A DNA stretch of 58,155 nt from JAVBPA01 sp031549925 (GCA_031549925.1 JAVBPA010000067.1:1-58155), one strand, 5' to 3'; counted from the first letter of the stretch, positions 17,868 through 26,751 are shown. A program made the numbers and translations. Notes: a model not told the origin generated them from the letters alone.

Positions 17868-19559
17868 TTAGATTATTACTTCTAATTCTTCCGGAGCTTC
17901 TATATCTAATTTTACACTTCCGTCACTCATACGTGCGGCAAATACTTTTACTGTGCCAAAAGGCGTCGGATATGTACCGCGTGCGTAATTTAAATTGCCG
18001 AGATTAGGTTTTACGCTGATTTTTTTAGTACCCGCTTCCAGCACATTTATCCCAAGAATGTTTCTCATCAAGAACGGAACCGGTCCGGAAGCCCATCCGT
18101 GACAGAGACTGTGACGGAATTTTACATAGCAATACGCTCCGAAATCCCCGTGTATATCGTCTTTTCCCTCTGGTGTAAGTATATCTATCGGAGAGGCGTT
18201 CTTTGTCCATTCCAGATTGAAATCTTCCCAGAAAGTTGTCGCTCCCATTTTAAGCATGCCGCCCCAATATTCCTTAAGAGCGGAAAGTGCGCCTGTATAA
18301 TCTCCCGCCATAGCCATAGCAGCCAGTGTATAATATCCTAAAAATGTGGAAAATCCCGCAGCACCGTTCACAGAAAGTAATTTTTCATTCATTTCGGCGG
18401 CATCCGCAATTCCCGCGCATACAAGAAATGCTCCCGCTTGTTTTGATCCGTTAGGTGAAGGAATGTATTTCAGCAGTTTATCGTGTGAAGCTTTGCATTT
18501 TGCGGCGGTTTCGCTGTCACCCAGCAGCCCGGATAATATTTCGCCTTTTTCCATCGCCATAGCGAGCATACCGTGTAATCCCGCGTGTGTCGCTTCGAGA
18601 TTAGCCTGGTTCGGCCAGTCGATAAAACGTCCGTTAGGCATATCCTCGCTGCCGTTTTCTTTTATCTTACCGCATAATATATTGATAAGAGCAAGCATGT
18701 ATTCTTTTTGCTGAGATAAATACTCCATGTTCCCGAACGCCATATACCAATCATAATGCAAAAAAAGCCACCATATGGAATATGAAGATATTCCGTTCAT
18801 CCAGCTTCCGATAGGTGTTTCATCGCGGACTAGATCGAGCGAACGCGGAACAACATCATTATAACCGAAAACGGAGGCAATCGTCATAACCTCTGTTTGC
18901 ATATCGCCGATCCATACAAGTCTGTCGCGTTTTATTCCGTCCCACAGATATTCCTGCATATTTAAATGCGCCGTATAGGCAGCAGTATTAAAGATTTTAT
19001 TAATTTCCGGATCATCACATTCAAAAGACCCTATGTAGGGGATATCTCTGTATATAAATACACCTTCAACGGCTTTGAATTCAACTCTGGCGTTATCGTC
19101 AAGCAAATCAATTCTTATAAAACGATAACCGGATTCGTTAGTTTCGTTTGCGGATAAAAAGCCTACATTTATTATTTGGTCTCTGTTCGCGTGATCATTG
19201 GTCGTATTCTTATCGCCGAAATCGGTCATCGCTTCCATTGCGGATTCGCCGAATCGAACCCTTATGTTGGCTCTGTTGCCTTTCCCGTTAACATTCCATA
19301 TAAGTATACGTGCGGAACCGTTAAATTCAATTCCATAATCAAGCAATATTGCGGCTTTCGGAGAACCTTCTTTATTTTCAAGCACACAAGCTTTGCCTGT
19401 GCCGAGTGTAATTTGAGATGATTTTGGTACGAGAAGTTCATTTTCTCCGCTGACAATACCTTGTTTCCACATAACATTTACGGGATTAAGATATTTTCTT
19501 GTACGCGGGTCTGAATTATAACCGGCAAGAGCGGGGAAAATATCTGAAACTTTTTTCAT
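17868..19559 (-). CDS. Glycoside hydrolase family 78 (alpha-L-rhamnosidase)
   Basis: About 563 residues from the ATG at 19559, chosen because GAAAGG lies 10 bases upstream; an in-frame TTG at 19577 overlaps that site and is less likely. A short beta domain is followed by the (alpha/alpha)6 barrel with DGIKRDRLVWIGDMQTE, the diagnostic GH78 motif that carries active-site acidic residues. The C-terminal beta domain has the usual VKPNLG and GTYPTPFGTVKV stretches. It is shorter than many GH78 enzymes (800-1000 residues), lacking extra N-terminal binding domains, and has no signal peptide. It should remove terminal L-rhamnose inside the cell. The gene has its own promoter with an overlapping palindrome, suggesting sugar-dependent control. 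Confidence 0.9.
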   Translation of the reverse strand: MKKVSDIFPALAGYNSDPRTRKYLNPVNVMWKQGIVSGENELLVPKSSQITLGTGKACVLENKEGSPKAAILLDYGIEFNGSARILIWNVNGKGNRANIRVRFGESAMEAMTDFGDKNTTNDHANRDQIINVGFLSANETNESGYRFIRIDLLDDNARVEFKAVEGVFIYRDIPYIGSFECDDPEINKIFNTAAYTAHLNMQEYLWDGIKRDRLVWIGDMQTEVMTIASVFGYNDVVPRSLDLVRDETPIGSWMNGISSYSIWWLFLHYDWYMAFGNMEYLSQQKEYMLALINILCGKIKENGSEDMPNGRFIDWPNQANLEATHAGLHGMLAMAMEKGEILSGLLGDSETAAKCKASHDKLLKYIPSPNGSKQAGAFLVCAGIADAAEMNEKLLSVNGAAGFSTFLGYYTLAAMAMAGDYTGALSALKEYWGGMLKMGATTFWEDFNLEWTKNASPIDILTPEGKDDIHGDFGAYCYVKFRHSLCHGWASGPVPFLMRNILGINVLEAGTKKISVKPNLGNLNYARGTYPTPFGTVKVFAARMSDGSVKLDIEAPEELEVII

Positions 19560-19588
19560 TATTACAATACCTTTCAAAAAATATTTGT

Positions 19589-19613
19589 CGATATTGTATC
19601 ATACAAAATATCG
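19589..19613. promoter_or_regulatory. Operator-like palindrome over the GH78 promoter
   Basis: CGATATTGTAT and ATACAAAATATCG form an inverted repeat around a central C with a two-base bulge. It covers the -10 box at 19593-19598 and part of the spacer, the position expected of a repressor site. Confidence 0.55.
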
Positions 19614-19622
19614 TTATGTCAA
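19593..19622 (-). promoter_or_regulatory. Predicted sigma-A promoter of the GH78 gene
   Basis: On the minus strand TTGACA (19622-19617), an 18-base spacer and TACAAT (19598-19593). The start would lie near 19586, about 27 bases before the ATG at 19559. Confidence 0.75.
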
Positions 19623-19652
19623 TCAAAACAAAACAATAACTTAAATAAAAAA

Positions 19653-19695
19653 GGACGCTTTTTTGTTACTTTTTTCAAAAAAAGTAAGTGCGTCC
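19653..19695. terminator. Nested-hairpin terminator between NAGPA and GH78 genes
   Basis: Outer stem GGACGC (19653-19658) with GCGTCC (19690-19695), and inner stem TTACTTTTTT/AAAAAAGTAA. On the minus strand it begins about 25 bases after the NAGPA stop and is followed by a T-run. It isolates the GH78 promoter from upstream transcription. Confidence 0.8.
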
Positions 19696-19719
19696 CCATA
19701 TTCCAATCCAGTGCCTGCG

Positions 19720-20880
19720 TTATTTCGGTGATACAAGAAAAGCGTTAGGCAGCATTCTTCCGATAGTGGGATTAGCTGAGCAATTACGATTTATAACCTC
19801 TCCTCCGTATGCCATTACCGTGCTTGCCCCTCCGTCACAGCAAGCCGCGTTCACCGCTTTGTATTTCAACATTATATCCGCTAATTCTCCAACCGTACAA
19901 CCCATGCTGTAAGTTAAATCCCTGCCGTCGATAATCAGCATCAAAATCACGCCGTCTTCCCGCTGACCTATCGCTGTGCGCGGCTGCAATCCGTATCCTG
20001 CCGATCCTTTAACCTGCGCTTTTGAATCCGCGACAAGTACGGGTCCGAATTGTATTCCGTCACGGATGTTATAATTTTTCCAGGCGGATATGTTTCCGAC
20101 AACAAGATTATTATCTTCCGTTAATACAACACTTCCGTAATAACTGACATAATCTCCCCAAAACGCTCCTTCCGAGCATGAAAGACCTACGACTTCGCCT
20201 CCGTTGCCCTCTCCTGCGTGATCCATAAAACCGGAAGCATTTATACCGGCAACCGCTCCGTATTCTTCCATCATTTTCAATATACGCAAACCCTGTTTAT
20301 TAGGAGATGTAGTTTTACCGACGAAAACACGTGCGGGGTCGTCGATAAGCATCATTCTGCCTCTATAACCGGAGCCTGTTATTTCAGATATTACTATACC
20401 CTGTTCAATATCGTTAACAATAACTGTGTATCCCGCGTAATCGGCTTTTCCCTCGGTTAAATCAGCTTGTCCCAGTATATCTGTTTTTGTTTTATCTCCG
20501 GATTTTTCCGACGGATCGCCCGAACCATTTTTATCATCCGTTTTATCACTTCCAGTATTGCCGTCCGGCATCCCTTCTTTTTCGCCGGTATCTTTTCCTT
20601 TTCCCTGCAAAAATTCCAATCCTCCGATAATATCCGGATTCCCAGCCGAATTATCCATAACTCCGTCAATTATTTCAGCAGGTATAAACATAGTGGCAAG
20701 CCAGCCATGGCTTCCCGTAGTCATAGCGGTTTCTATCCAAATCGTCCGCCAGTATGTTATTAAAGGTATTGTAGAATATACAAAGAGAGTATACAAAAAA
20801 GAAACCGATATAAAAACCGAAATTATAGCAATTGAAATTTTTAATAACAAATATTTGAAATCTATGTTATATGATTTCAT
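19720..20880 (-). CDS. Membrane-anchored phosphodiester glycosidase (NAGPA domain) protein
   Basis: About 386 residues from the ATG at 20880, chosen because AAAAGG lies 5 bases upstream; the frame is open further up. One N-terminal membrane helix (about residues 12-35) is followed by an extracytoplasmic, highly charged Gly/Lys/Asp/Ser linker (about residues 90-140). The C-terminal domain has the NAGPA (PF09992) features GINASGF, QPRTAIGQREDG, a DGRD strand and CCDGGASTVM. In mammals this fold uncovers mannose-6-phosphate by removing GlcNAc; bacterial relatives act on wall or exopolysaccharide phosphodiesters, as with teichoic-acid-linked sugars. Outer-face location is inferred from the anchor. 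It is transcribed alone. Confidence 0.85.
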   Translation of the reverse strand: MKSYNIDFKYLLLKISIAIISVFISVSFLYTLFVYSTIPLITYWRTIWIETAMTTGSHGWLATMFIPAEIIDGVMDNSAGNPDIIGGLEFLQGKGKDTGEKEGMPDGNTGSDKTDDKNGSGDPSEKSGDKTKTDILGQADLTEGKADYAGYTVIVNDIEQGIVISEITGSGYRGRMMLIDDPARVFVGKTTSPNKQGLRILKMMEEYGAVAGINASGFMDHAGEGNGGEVVGLSCSEGAFWGDYVSYYGSVVLTEDNNLVVGNISAWKNYNIRDGIQFGPVLVADSKAQVKGSAGYGLQPRTAIGQREDGVILMLIIDGRDLTYSMGCTVGELADIMLKYKAVNAACCDGGASTVMAYGGEVINRNCSANPTIGRMLPNAFLVSPK

Positions 20881-21042
20881 TTTTACCTTTTGCAAATTAT
20901 TTTTTCCGCCTATCATATTTATATATAATATATGACACAAATAATCGTGAAAAGTTCCCAAAATTCATTTTACAGCAATCCGGCTTAAAACAAATCCCGC
21001 AAAACTTTTGATATAAATTTAATGCTAAATTATAATTTATAA

Positions 21043-22026
21043 TTATCTTTCTTCCCTGTAATAGTTTATTCCGCATGAAGCGGGCTGAGCGTTTATCTTC
21101 TTATTTCCGAAATTGGAAAAAATCAAAACTACAGCCGTTATCAAAAAGGGAAGCATAACATAAAACGCGTTCGGAACAGCCGAAAGCCATGAAAGCATCG
21201 GAAAAGCCGAGGCAAAATCATTTGCGCGTACTTGGAACACTGTAAAACCTCCGAAAACAAGAGAACCGAAAATCGCACGCATCGGACTCCAGCGAGCAAA
21301 TATGACAAGAGCGACCGAAATCCATCCCTGTCCGTTGATACAGCCGTTATTCCAAACTCCGTTTCCGTTGATCAAAGAAATATAAGCACCGCCTATTCCG
21401 CAAATTCCCGCTCCCAGCATAATGTTTATATATTTTACGGCAGTAACGTTTATACCGCAGGCATCGGCAGCAGAAGGATTTTCCCCGACCGCACGCATAC
21501 GCAGCCCTGGACGAGTATATTTTATATAAATCCAGCATATAACCGCTAAAACAATTGATAAATATACAAGAACATTATGAGAAAACAAAACTTTCCCGGC
21601 ATATGGAATATCACTCAAAAAGGGTATATTTATTTCCGCGAGCTTCGCAGAAAATTCGGAAGCAAGCTTAGGATTTCCTCCTTCAGTGCTTTTTATAAGC
21701 ATTTCACCGAAAAAAGCCGCAGCTCCCGTTCCGAATATAGTAAGAGTCAAACCGGTCACATTTTGATTTGCTTGCAACGTAACAGTAAAAAATGCGAAAA
21801 GGAGTCCTCCGAAAGCTCCGGCAGCAAAAGCGCCGAATAATGCGGTGATTATACTTCCGGTTGAAAAACCGCACCAAAACCCCGCTATAGCACCCATATA
21901 CATGAGCCCTTCAACGCCTAAATTCAAGCTTCCAGATTTTTCGGTTATAATTTCTCCCGTTGTTCCGAAAAGCAACGGACATCCCGCTTTAATTGCGGCA
22001 AATAAAAAATTTATAATGGTATTCAT
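21043..22026 (-). CDS. nupQ: Nucleoside ABC transporter permease, NupQ-like
   Basis: A 327-residue membrane protein with about eight to ten helices. It opens with LFGTTGEIITEKSGSLNLGVEGLMYMGA, cut here as the conserved EKSGxLNLGVEGxM motif of BMP-family permeases (BPD_transp_2). A second typical stretch is NPSAADACGINV, a cytoplasmic coupling loop, and GAGICGIGGAYISL. It is the last gene of a four-gene importer and overlaps its upstream permease by 4 bp, showing translational coupling. With the larger permease it should form the heterodimeric channel for nucleosides, as in NupPQ of Bacillus subtilis. Substrate is inferred from family and from xpt next door. Confidence 0.88.
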   Translation of the reverse strand: MNTIINFLFAAIKAGCPLLFGTTGEIITEKSGSLNLGVEGLMYMGAIAGFWCGFSTGSIITALFGAFAAGAFGGLLFAFFTVTLQANQNVTGLTLTIFGTGAAAFFGEMLIKSTEGGNPKLASEFSAKLAEINIPFLSDIPYAGKVLFSHNVLVYLSIVLAVICWIYIKYTRPGLRMRAVGENPSAADACGINVTAVKYINIMLGAGICGIGGAYISLINGNGVWNNGCINGQGWISVALVIFARWSPMRAIFGSLVFGGFTVFQVRANDFASAFPMLSWLSAVPNAFYVMLPFLITAVVLIFSNFGNKKINAQPASCGINYYREER

Positions 22027-23147
22027 ATTCTATTTTTTTTACCTCCGCGTAAAACAATCTTATATCTGATAAAAAAATCAGCTCCCAGAACCACGAATAA
22101 AATTATCCCCTGTAATATCGATGATACGGAGGAAGATATATTAAATGTGCTTTCCGCTACTCCGCATCCTTTTTCAAGAACACCGAACATAAATGAAACC
22201 GCAAAAATTCCCGCGGGATTTAATTTCGCCAGCCACGACACAATAATCGCGGTAAAACCGACACCCGAAGCGATCCCCATACTTAAAGTATGAGAAGTAG
22301 CATCTCCGGCAACCTGAAACATTCCGGCTATTCCCGAAATAGCAGCCGATATAATCATTGTTCTGATTATAATTTTAGTAGTATTCATTCCGGCGTAACG
22401 CGCGGTATCAAGACTGTCTCCTATAACCGAAATTTCATAACCCTGCTTCGTATATTTCAAATACACATATATAAATACAACAAATAAAATTGCTGCGATA
22501 AAGCTTACATCCAATTTGAATATTTGGTCTATCCATGCGTTTTTCGGGAATTTTGCGATTTTCGGGAAACCTCCCGCCGCAGGGTCTCTCCACGGACCGT
22601 CGCGGAGATACTGTATAATATAAAGAGCAATATAATTTAACATAAGAGTCAGCAGAGTTTCGTTCGTTCCAAGCTTGCATTTTAAAATAGCGGGTATAAA
22701 ACCCCAAAGCCCCGCAGTAAAAACGGCTGCTGCAGCCATTAAAAAGATACAAATGATGTGAGGGAGCTTATCTCCGAAATTCAAAGCTACGAAAGAAGCT
22801 CCTACAGCTCCCATGATAAATTGTCCCTCCGCTCCGATATTCCAAAATTTCATTCGGAAAGCAACAGAAACACCAAGTGAAGTGATCAGAAGCGGAACAA
22901 CTATCCGGACTAAAGCGGCAAAAGAAAGCTGTGATTTAAAACATCCGGTAATTACCGTAGTATAAAAATTAAAAGGGTTTACACCCATTAGCAGCACAAA
23001 AATTCCGCCTGCGACAACTGCTGAAATAACCGCCGCTGAATAAAAAAGCATCGTTTTTATTCCAGTTGGCGCCCCCCTCTTTACAAAACCGAAAAGCGGC
23101 TCTTTTTTAGTGTAGGAAGATATATTATTTTTATTTTTTATCATCAT
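22023..23147 (-). CDS. nupP: Nucleoside ABC transporter permease, NupP-like
   Basis: A 374-residue permease with about nine helices. It carries the family stretches FRMKFWNIGAEGQFIMGA and GTNETLLTLMLNYIA, and ends with FFIRYKIVL. The N-terminal 25 residues are polar and cytoplasmic, as in other NupP proteins. The gene overlaps both the ATPase gene before it (4 bp) and the second permease after it (4 bp), so the three are one translation-coupled unit. It should pair with the NupQ-like protein to form the membrane channel of a BMP-type nucleoside importer. Confidence 0.88.
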   Translation of the reverse strand: MMIKNKNNISSYTKKEPLFGFVKRGAPTGIKTMLFYSAAVISAVVAGGIFVLLMGVNPFNFYTTVITGCFKSQLSFAALVRIVVPLLITSLGVSVAFRMKFWNIGAEGQFIMGAVGASFVALNFGDKLPHIICIFLMAAAAVFTAGLWGFIPAILKCKLGTNETLLTLMLNYIALYIIQYLRDGPWRDPAAGGFPKIAKFPKNAWIDQIFKLDVSFIAAILFVVFIYVYLKYTKQGYEISVIGDSLDTARYAGMNTTKIIIRTMIISAAISGIAGMFQVAGDATSHTLSMGIASGVGFTAIIVSWLAKLNPAGIFAVSFMFGVLEKGCGVAESTFNISSSVSSILQGIILFVVLGADFFIRYKIVLRGGKKNRI

Positions 23148-24661
23148 ATATTTTTTGCCGCTCCAGTCATCATGAGTCCGATTTCTTCTTTTGTTACTGT
23201 TCTGGCATCGGTTATCCCGGTTATATTACCTCTGCATATAACCATAATTCTGTCACATAATTCAAGCATAACATCAAGATCTTCGCCGATAAACAATATC
23301 CCGCATCCGCTTTCTTTTTGTTTGTTGAGAAGATTATATATAGCGTAAGATGAATTAATATCAAGACCTCTTACCGGATAAGCCGTTATCAATACACGCG
23401 GATTTGCTTCTATTTCGCGTCCAAGCAGCACTTTCTGCACGTTTCCTCCAGACAATTTACGTACAGCCGTATAAATATCAGGGGTTGATATTGATAATTG
23501 AGAAACAACTTTTCTTGCCATAGCGGAGGCGAATTTACGGTCCACAAAAGGATTTCCGTATGGATTGCGGTAATTTTTTAACATCATATTATCTGTTATA
23601 TCGAGAGAAGCCGCAAGTCCCATGCCGAGTCTGTCTTCCGGAATAAAACTCATAGAAATTCCAAGCCGTATGATATCACGCGGTGTTTTACCCGCTATGT
23701 TTTCATTCTTATATAAAATCGCACCTTTTGAAATTTTTTGAAGCCCTGCGATAGATTCGCATAGTTCTTTTTGTCCGCTTCCCGCGATACCGGCAACTCC
23801 CAATATTTCTCCTTCGCCAAGATCAAAAGAAACATCTGAAAGCGCTTCAATTCCATCGTCATTAATTACCGAAAGGTGATGTACATGCAATAAATTTTTA
23901 TTTGAATTTACCGGCGGACGTTCGATTTCAAGCTCTACTTTGCGTCCGACCATAAGTTCTGTAAGCGAAAGCGCCGTGGCAGATGATGTCTCAACAGTAT
24001 CAATGCTCTTTCCCTGACGAAGTATCGTAACCCGGTCGGATATTTCCAATACTTCGTTTAATTTATGCGTAATTATAATGACAGCGCAGCCGTCAGAACG
24101 CATTTTCCGAAGTATTTTGAAAAGTTTTAATGTTTCCTGCGGAGTTAATACGGCGGTTGGTTCATCAAGTATTAATATCTTAGCACCGTAATAAAACACC
24201 TTTAATATTTCAAGCGTTTGCTTTTCCCCGACTGACATATCACATACGCGCTTTTTTATATCAACATTCAATTCGTATTTGCGCGATATTTCTTCCACAC
24301 GTTCGTATCTTGATCCGGTAAGAAAAAAACGCGAATTTTCCTTCGCACCGATTAAAATGTTATCGGCGGCTGTCATAACTTCCACCAATTTAAAATGCTG
24401 GTGGATCATACCGATACCCAATCTTTTTGCGTCTTCCGGAGAATTTATATGAACTTCGTTCCCGAATAAAAATATCTTCCCGCTATCCGGACGGTAGATT
24501 CCTGAAAGCATATTCATAAGAGTGGTTTTACCCGAACCGTTTTCTCCGAGAAGCGCTAATATTTCTCCTGTTTTAACAGAAAGATTTATTTTATCGTTTG
24601 CCGTAACAGAACCGAAATTTTTTGTTATCGAAACAAGTTCGATTGCGTTTTTGTTTTCCAA
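23144..24661 (-). CDS. nupO: Nucleoside ABC transporter ATPase with two ABC domains, NupO-like
   Basis: A 505-residue tandem ATPase. Domain 1 has Walker A LLGENGSGKTTLM (about residue 40), a changed signature MSVGEKQTLEI, and Walker B ILILDEPTAVL. Domain 2 has a degenerate Walker A GIAGSGQKELC, signature LSGGNVQKVLLG, and a Walker B without its Asp-Glu pair (LITAYPVRGLD). One competent and one degenerate site is the normal pattern for this sugar/nucleoside family (RbsA/NupO). It energises import by the two coupled permeases. A 164-bp gap with a large stem separates it from the binding-protein gene upstream. Confidence 0.92.
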   Translation of the reverse strand: MENKNAIELVSITKNFGSVTANDKINLSVKTGEILALLGENGSGKTTLMNMLSGIYRPDSGKIFLFGNEVHINSPEDAKRLGIGMIHQHFKLVEVMTAADNILIGAKENSRFFLTGSRYERVEEISRKYELNVDIKKRVCDMSVGEKQTLEILKVFYYGAKILILDEPTAVLTPQETLKLFKILRKMRSDGCAVIIITHKLNEVLEISDRVTILRQGKSIDTVETSSATALSLTELMVGRKVELEIERPPVNSNKNLLHVHHLSVINDDGIEALSDVSFDLGEGEILGVAGIAGSGQKELCESIAGLQKISKGAILYKNENIAGKTPRDIIRLGISMSFIPEDRLGMGLAASLDITDNMMLKNYRNPYGNPFVDRKFASAMARKVVSQLSISTPDIYTAVRKLSGGNVQKVLLGREIEANPRVLITAYPVRGLDINSSYAIYNLLNKQKESGCGILFIGEDLDVMLELCDRIMVICRGNITGITDARTVTKEEIGLMMTGAAKNI

Positions 24662-24691
24662 AACAATATCTTCCCCAATAAATACAAATTA

Positions 24692-24763
24692 AAGGCCGCA
24701 AGAACACAACACCATAAGAACACTGCATTTCAAGTGTCCGGCGGGAGTCATTTCCGCAGCCTT
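24692..24763 (-). terminator. Stem-loop between nupN and nupO (attenuator or mRNA-stabilising)
   Basis: On the minus strand AAGGCTGC pairs with GCGGCCTT through one G-U pair, enclosing an inner ACACT/AGTGT stem; an AT-rich tail follows. The wobble shows it is meant as minus-strand RNA. Its place right after the binding-protein gene fits partial termination, giving more binding protein than ATPase and permease. Confidence 0.55.
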
Positions 24764-24825
24764 CGTACATCTTATTTAATAAATGAATTCAATTCCGGAT
24801 TTTTTAGGACTCTACTCAAAAACCT

Positions 24826-25980
24826 TTAAGCCAGTGTTACGTTAGAAAAGTACCAGTTTATACCGCCGGTTATAACTCCGTCAGCAAGGCAGGGATTTCC
24901 CGCTTCGACGATTGTATTGCCTGCGTTGTCTTTCAGCGCTTCATCGACAAGAGTTACCGTCGTTCCGTTAACGCTTACCTGTTTTCCGTCAAAAACACCG
25001 AATGAACCGTCTTTTATGAGATTTTTAACAGAATCTACGATTGCCTGAGTGTTTTCGGCGCAGTTTTCAGAAAGAGGAGATATATCAATAAATCCTTCGT
25101 TGAGACCGCCGAAATAATTGCCCATTTCCGCGAATTTACCGTCTATTACCGCTTTTACAGCTTCGGTGTAATATACATCCCAGTTCCAAATAGGAGCTGT
25201 CAAGTGAGCTTTCGGAGCGGCTGAGGTCATATCGGAATTGTATCCGCATCCCCAAACTCCGGCTTTTTCAGCGGCAAGCTGAGGAGCTGTCGTATCGCAG
25301 TGCTGAGCTATAACATCACAGCCGAGATCAAGGAGAGCTTCAGCGGCTTGTCCTTCAAGATCAACGCTGAACCATGTGTTTGTTACCTTAACATAAACTT
25401 TTGCGTCGGGATTAACAGCCGCAACACCTTTTGCGAAAGCGTTAACGCCTCCGGTTACTTCAGAGTTTGTAACATCCATTGCCGCAACATAACCCACTAT
25501 ATCGGATTGTGTTTTAAGTCCGGCTGCGATACCGGAAAGATAACGCGCCTGATATATACGTCCGAAATAATTGTTAAAGTTTGTGCCGTTTGACATATAT
25601 CCTGTTCCGTGAGAGAAATATATGTCCGGATATTGTTCCGCAAGCTCAGACATGGTTTCCATATAGCCCCAGCTTGTACCGAAAATTATTTTACATCCGG
25701 CTTCAATACATTCTTCCATTGCCGTTTTGGTCGCTGCCGCATCGTCGTCGGCTATATTAACTTTGCGAACTATCTGATCATCTTTCAAACCGAGTTCTTT
25801 TTGCATTGCGACGATCCCCTGGTCATGCGCGTACGAATAACCCGCTCCGTCGCTGGGATTACCGATATGTATAACGCCTACCTTAAAATCTGCCGGAACA
25901 TTGGAACCGCATCCTGACATAACCAATACGGGAATAAGCATGAGCAGTGCAGCCAAAATCAACGAAACAATTTTTTTCAT
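24826..25980 (-). CDS. nupN: BMP-family nucleoside-binding lipoprotein, NupN-like
   Basis: A 384-residue lipoprotein. The signal has a basic start, a hydrophobic core and a VMSGC lipobox with Cys24. The body follows the basic-membrane-protein (PF02608) pattern: FKVGVIHIGNPSDGAGYSY at the start of the first lobe, IIFGTSWGYMETM, and GVNAFAKGVAAVNP. Such proteins bind purine nucleosides outside the cell and deliver them to an ABC permease. AGGAG is 6-7 bases before the ATG. It is the first gene of a nupNOPQ-like operon whose promoter region holds a palindrome. xpt just upstream on the same strand supports a purine substrate. Confidence 0.9.
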   Translation of the reverse strand: MKKIVSLILAALLMLIPVLVMSGCGSNVPADFKVGVIHIGNPSDGAGYSYAHDQGIVAMQKELGLKDDQIVRKVNIADDDAAATKTAMEECIEAGCKIIFGTSWGYMETMSELAEQYPDIYFSHGTGYMSNGTNFNNYFGRIYQARYLSGIAAGLKTQSDIVGYVAAMDVTNSEVTGGVNAFAKGVAAVNPDAKVYVKVTNTWFSVDLEGQAAEALLDLGCDVIAQHCDTTAPQLAAEKAGVWGCGYNSDMTSAAPKAHLTAPIWNWDVYYTEAVKAVIDGKFAEMGNYFGGLNEGFIDISPLSENCAENTQAIVDSVKNLIKDGSFGVFDGKQVSVNGTTVTLVDEALKDNAGNTIVEAGNPCLADGVITGGINWYFSNVTLA

Positions 25981-26012
25981 ATTTCTCCTCCAAAAATATT
26001 AATGGTTTTCGC

Positions 26013-26045
26013 ACGGTCTAAAAATATTTAAAAGACCGTATTATA
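26013..26045 (-). promoter_or_regulatory. Candidate nupN -10 box with adjoining palindromic operator
   Basis: On the minus strand TATAAT (26045-26040) is followed at once by the inverted repeat ACGGTCT/AGACCGT (26039-26013) with a 13-base AT-rich middle. No good -35 is seen. The repeat would overlap the transcription start, so it may be a repressor site or a leader hairpin. Confidence 0.5.
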
Positions 26046-26051
26046 ATAATC

Positions 26052-26079
26052 AGTTTTGCCTGATTTACGGCAAAAAACT
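26052..26079 (-). terminator. Hairpin downstream of xpt
   Basis: GCC/GGC core extended by T/A runs (AGTTTTTTGCC with GGCAAAACT on the minus strand) and an 8-base loop, 23 bases after the xpt stop. No clean T-run follows on the minus strand, so it may only partly terminate. Confidence 0.4.
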
Positions 26080-26101
26080 TTTATATAACCAAAAACAAAA
26101 A

Positions 26102-26674
26102 TCAGTCCTCAAAGAAAACAGTGTCATTTGTCATACCGCAAACACGGGCAAGAGATTCAACTCTGATACCCATATCACGTATATTCTGTCCTCCGGACTG
26201 AAACGATTTTTCTATAACAATTCCCGCTCCCGCGATTTCGGAGCCTGCTTTTAACGCTAAATTTACAAGCCCCCGCAAAGCATTGCCGAGAGCTAAAAAA
26301 TCATCTATTAAAAGCACACGGTCGCTTTCCTTTAGAAATTGTTTTGATATAACTATATCATATGTTTTTTTGTGCGTATATGATTCAACACGCTCCGAAT
26401 AAACGTCTCCGCCGATATTTAGGGTTTGGGTCTTTTTGGCAAATAAAACCGGAACATCAAAATACTGAGCAGCGATACAAGCTACCCCTATTCCTGAAGC
26501 TTCTATTGTGAGAATTTTTGTAATATTACAGCAGCCGAACAAACGATAAAATTCTTTTCCGATTTCACATAAAAGGGATACATCAACCAAATGATTCAAA
26601 AAACTGTCAACCTTTAATATGTTTCCGGGATAAACCCTGCCGTCTCGTATTATACGTTCTTTTAATAAATCCAT
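26102..26674 (-). CDS. xpt: Xanthine phosphoribosyltransferase
   Basis: A 190-residue enzyme that turns xanthine plus PRPP into XMP in the purine salvage pathway. Length and sequence match Bacillus Xpt: DGRVYPGNILKVDSFLNHLVD at the start (shown here without its last residue in the family alignment), KILTIEASGIGVACIAAQ, and the PRPP-binding loop VLLIDDFLALGNALRG, where the usual hydrophobic-DDFLA-G pattern is kept. The gene has its own promoter and no purine riboswitch in its short leader. It lies just upstream of the nucleoside importer on the same strand, so uptake and salvage are linked. Confidence 0.93.
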   Translation of the reverse strand: MDLLKERIIRDGRVYPGNILKVDSFLNHLVDVSLLCEIGKEFYRLFGCCNITKILTIEASGIGVACIAAQYFDVPVLFAKKTQTLNIGGDVYSERVESYTHKKTYDIVISKQFLKESDRVLLIDDFLALGNALRGLVNLALKAGSEIAGAGIVIEKSFQSGGQNIRDMGIRVESLARVCGMTNDTVFFED

Positions 26675-26751
26675 AAAACCTAATTTCGGAATTGATTTTA
26701 AAATAAATTGGCAATCTAAATAATTTAATACATTATTTATTATATAAACAT

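Noticed and set aside
19243..19262. A GGGTTCGATTC stretch on the minus strand resembling a tRNA T-loop
   Set aside because: It lies inside the GH78 coding sequence and has no matching T-stem, acceptor stem or anticodon arm.
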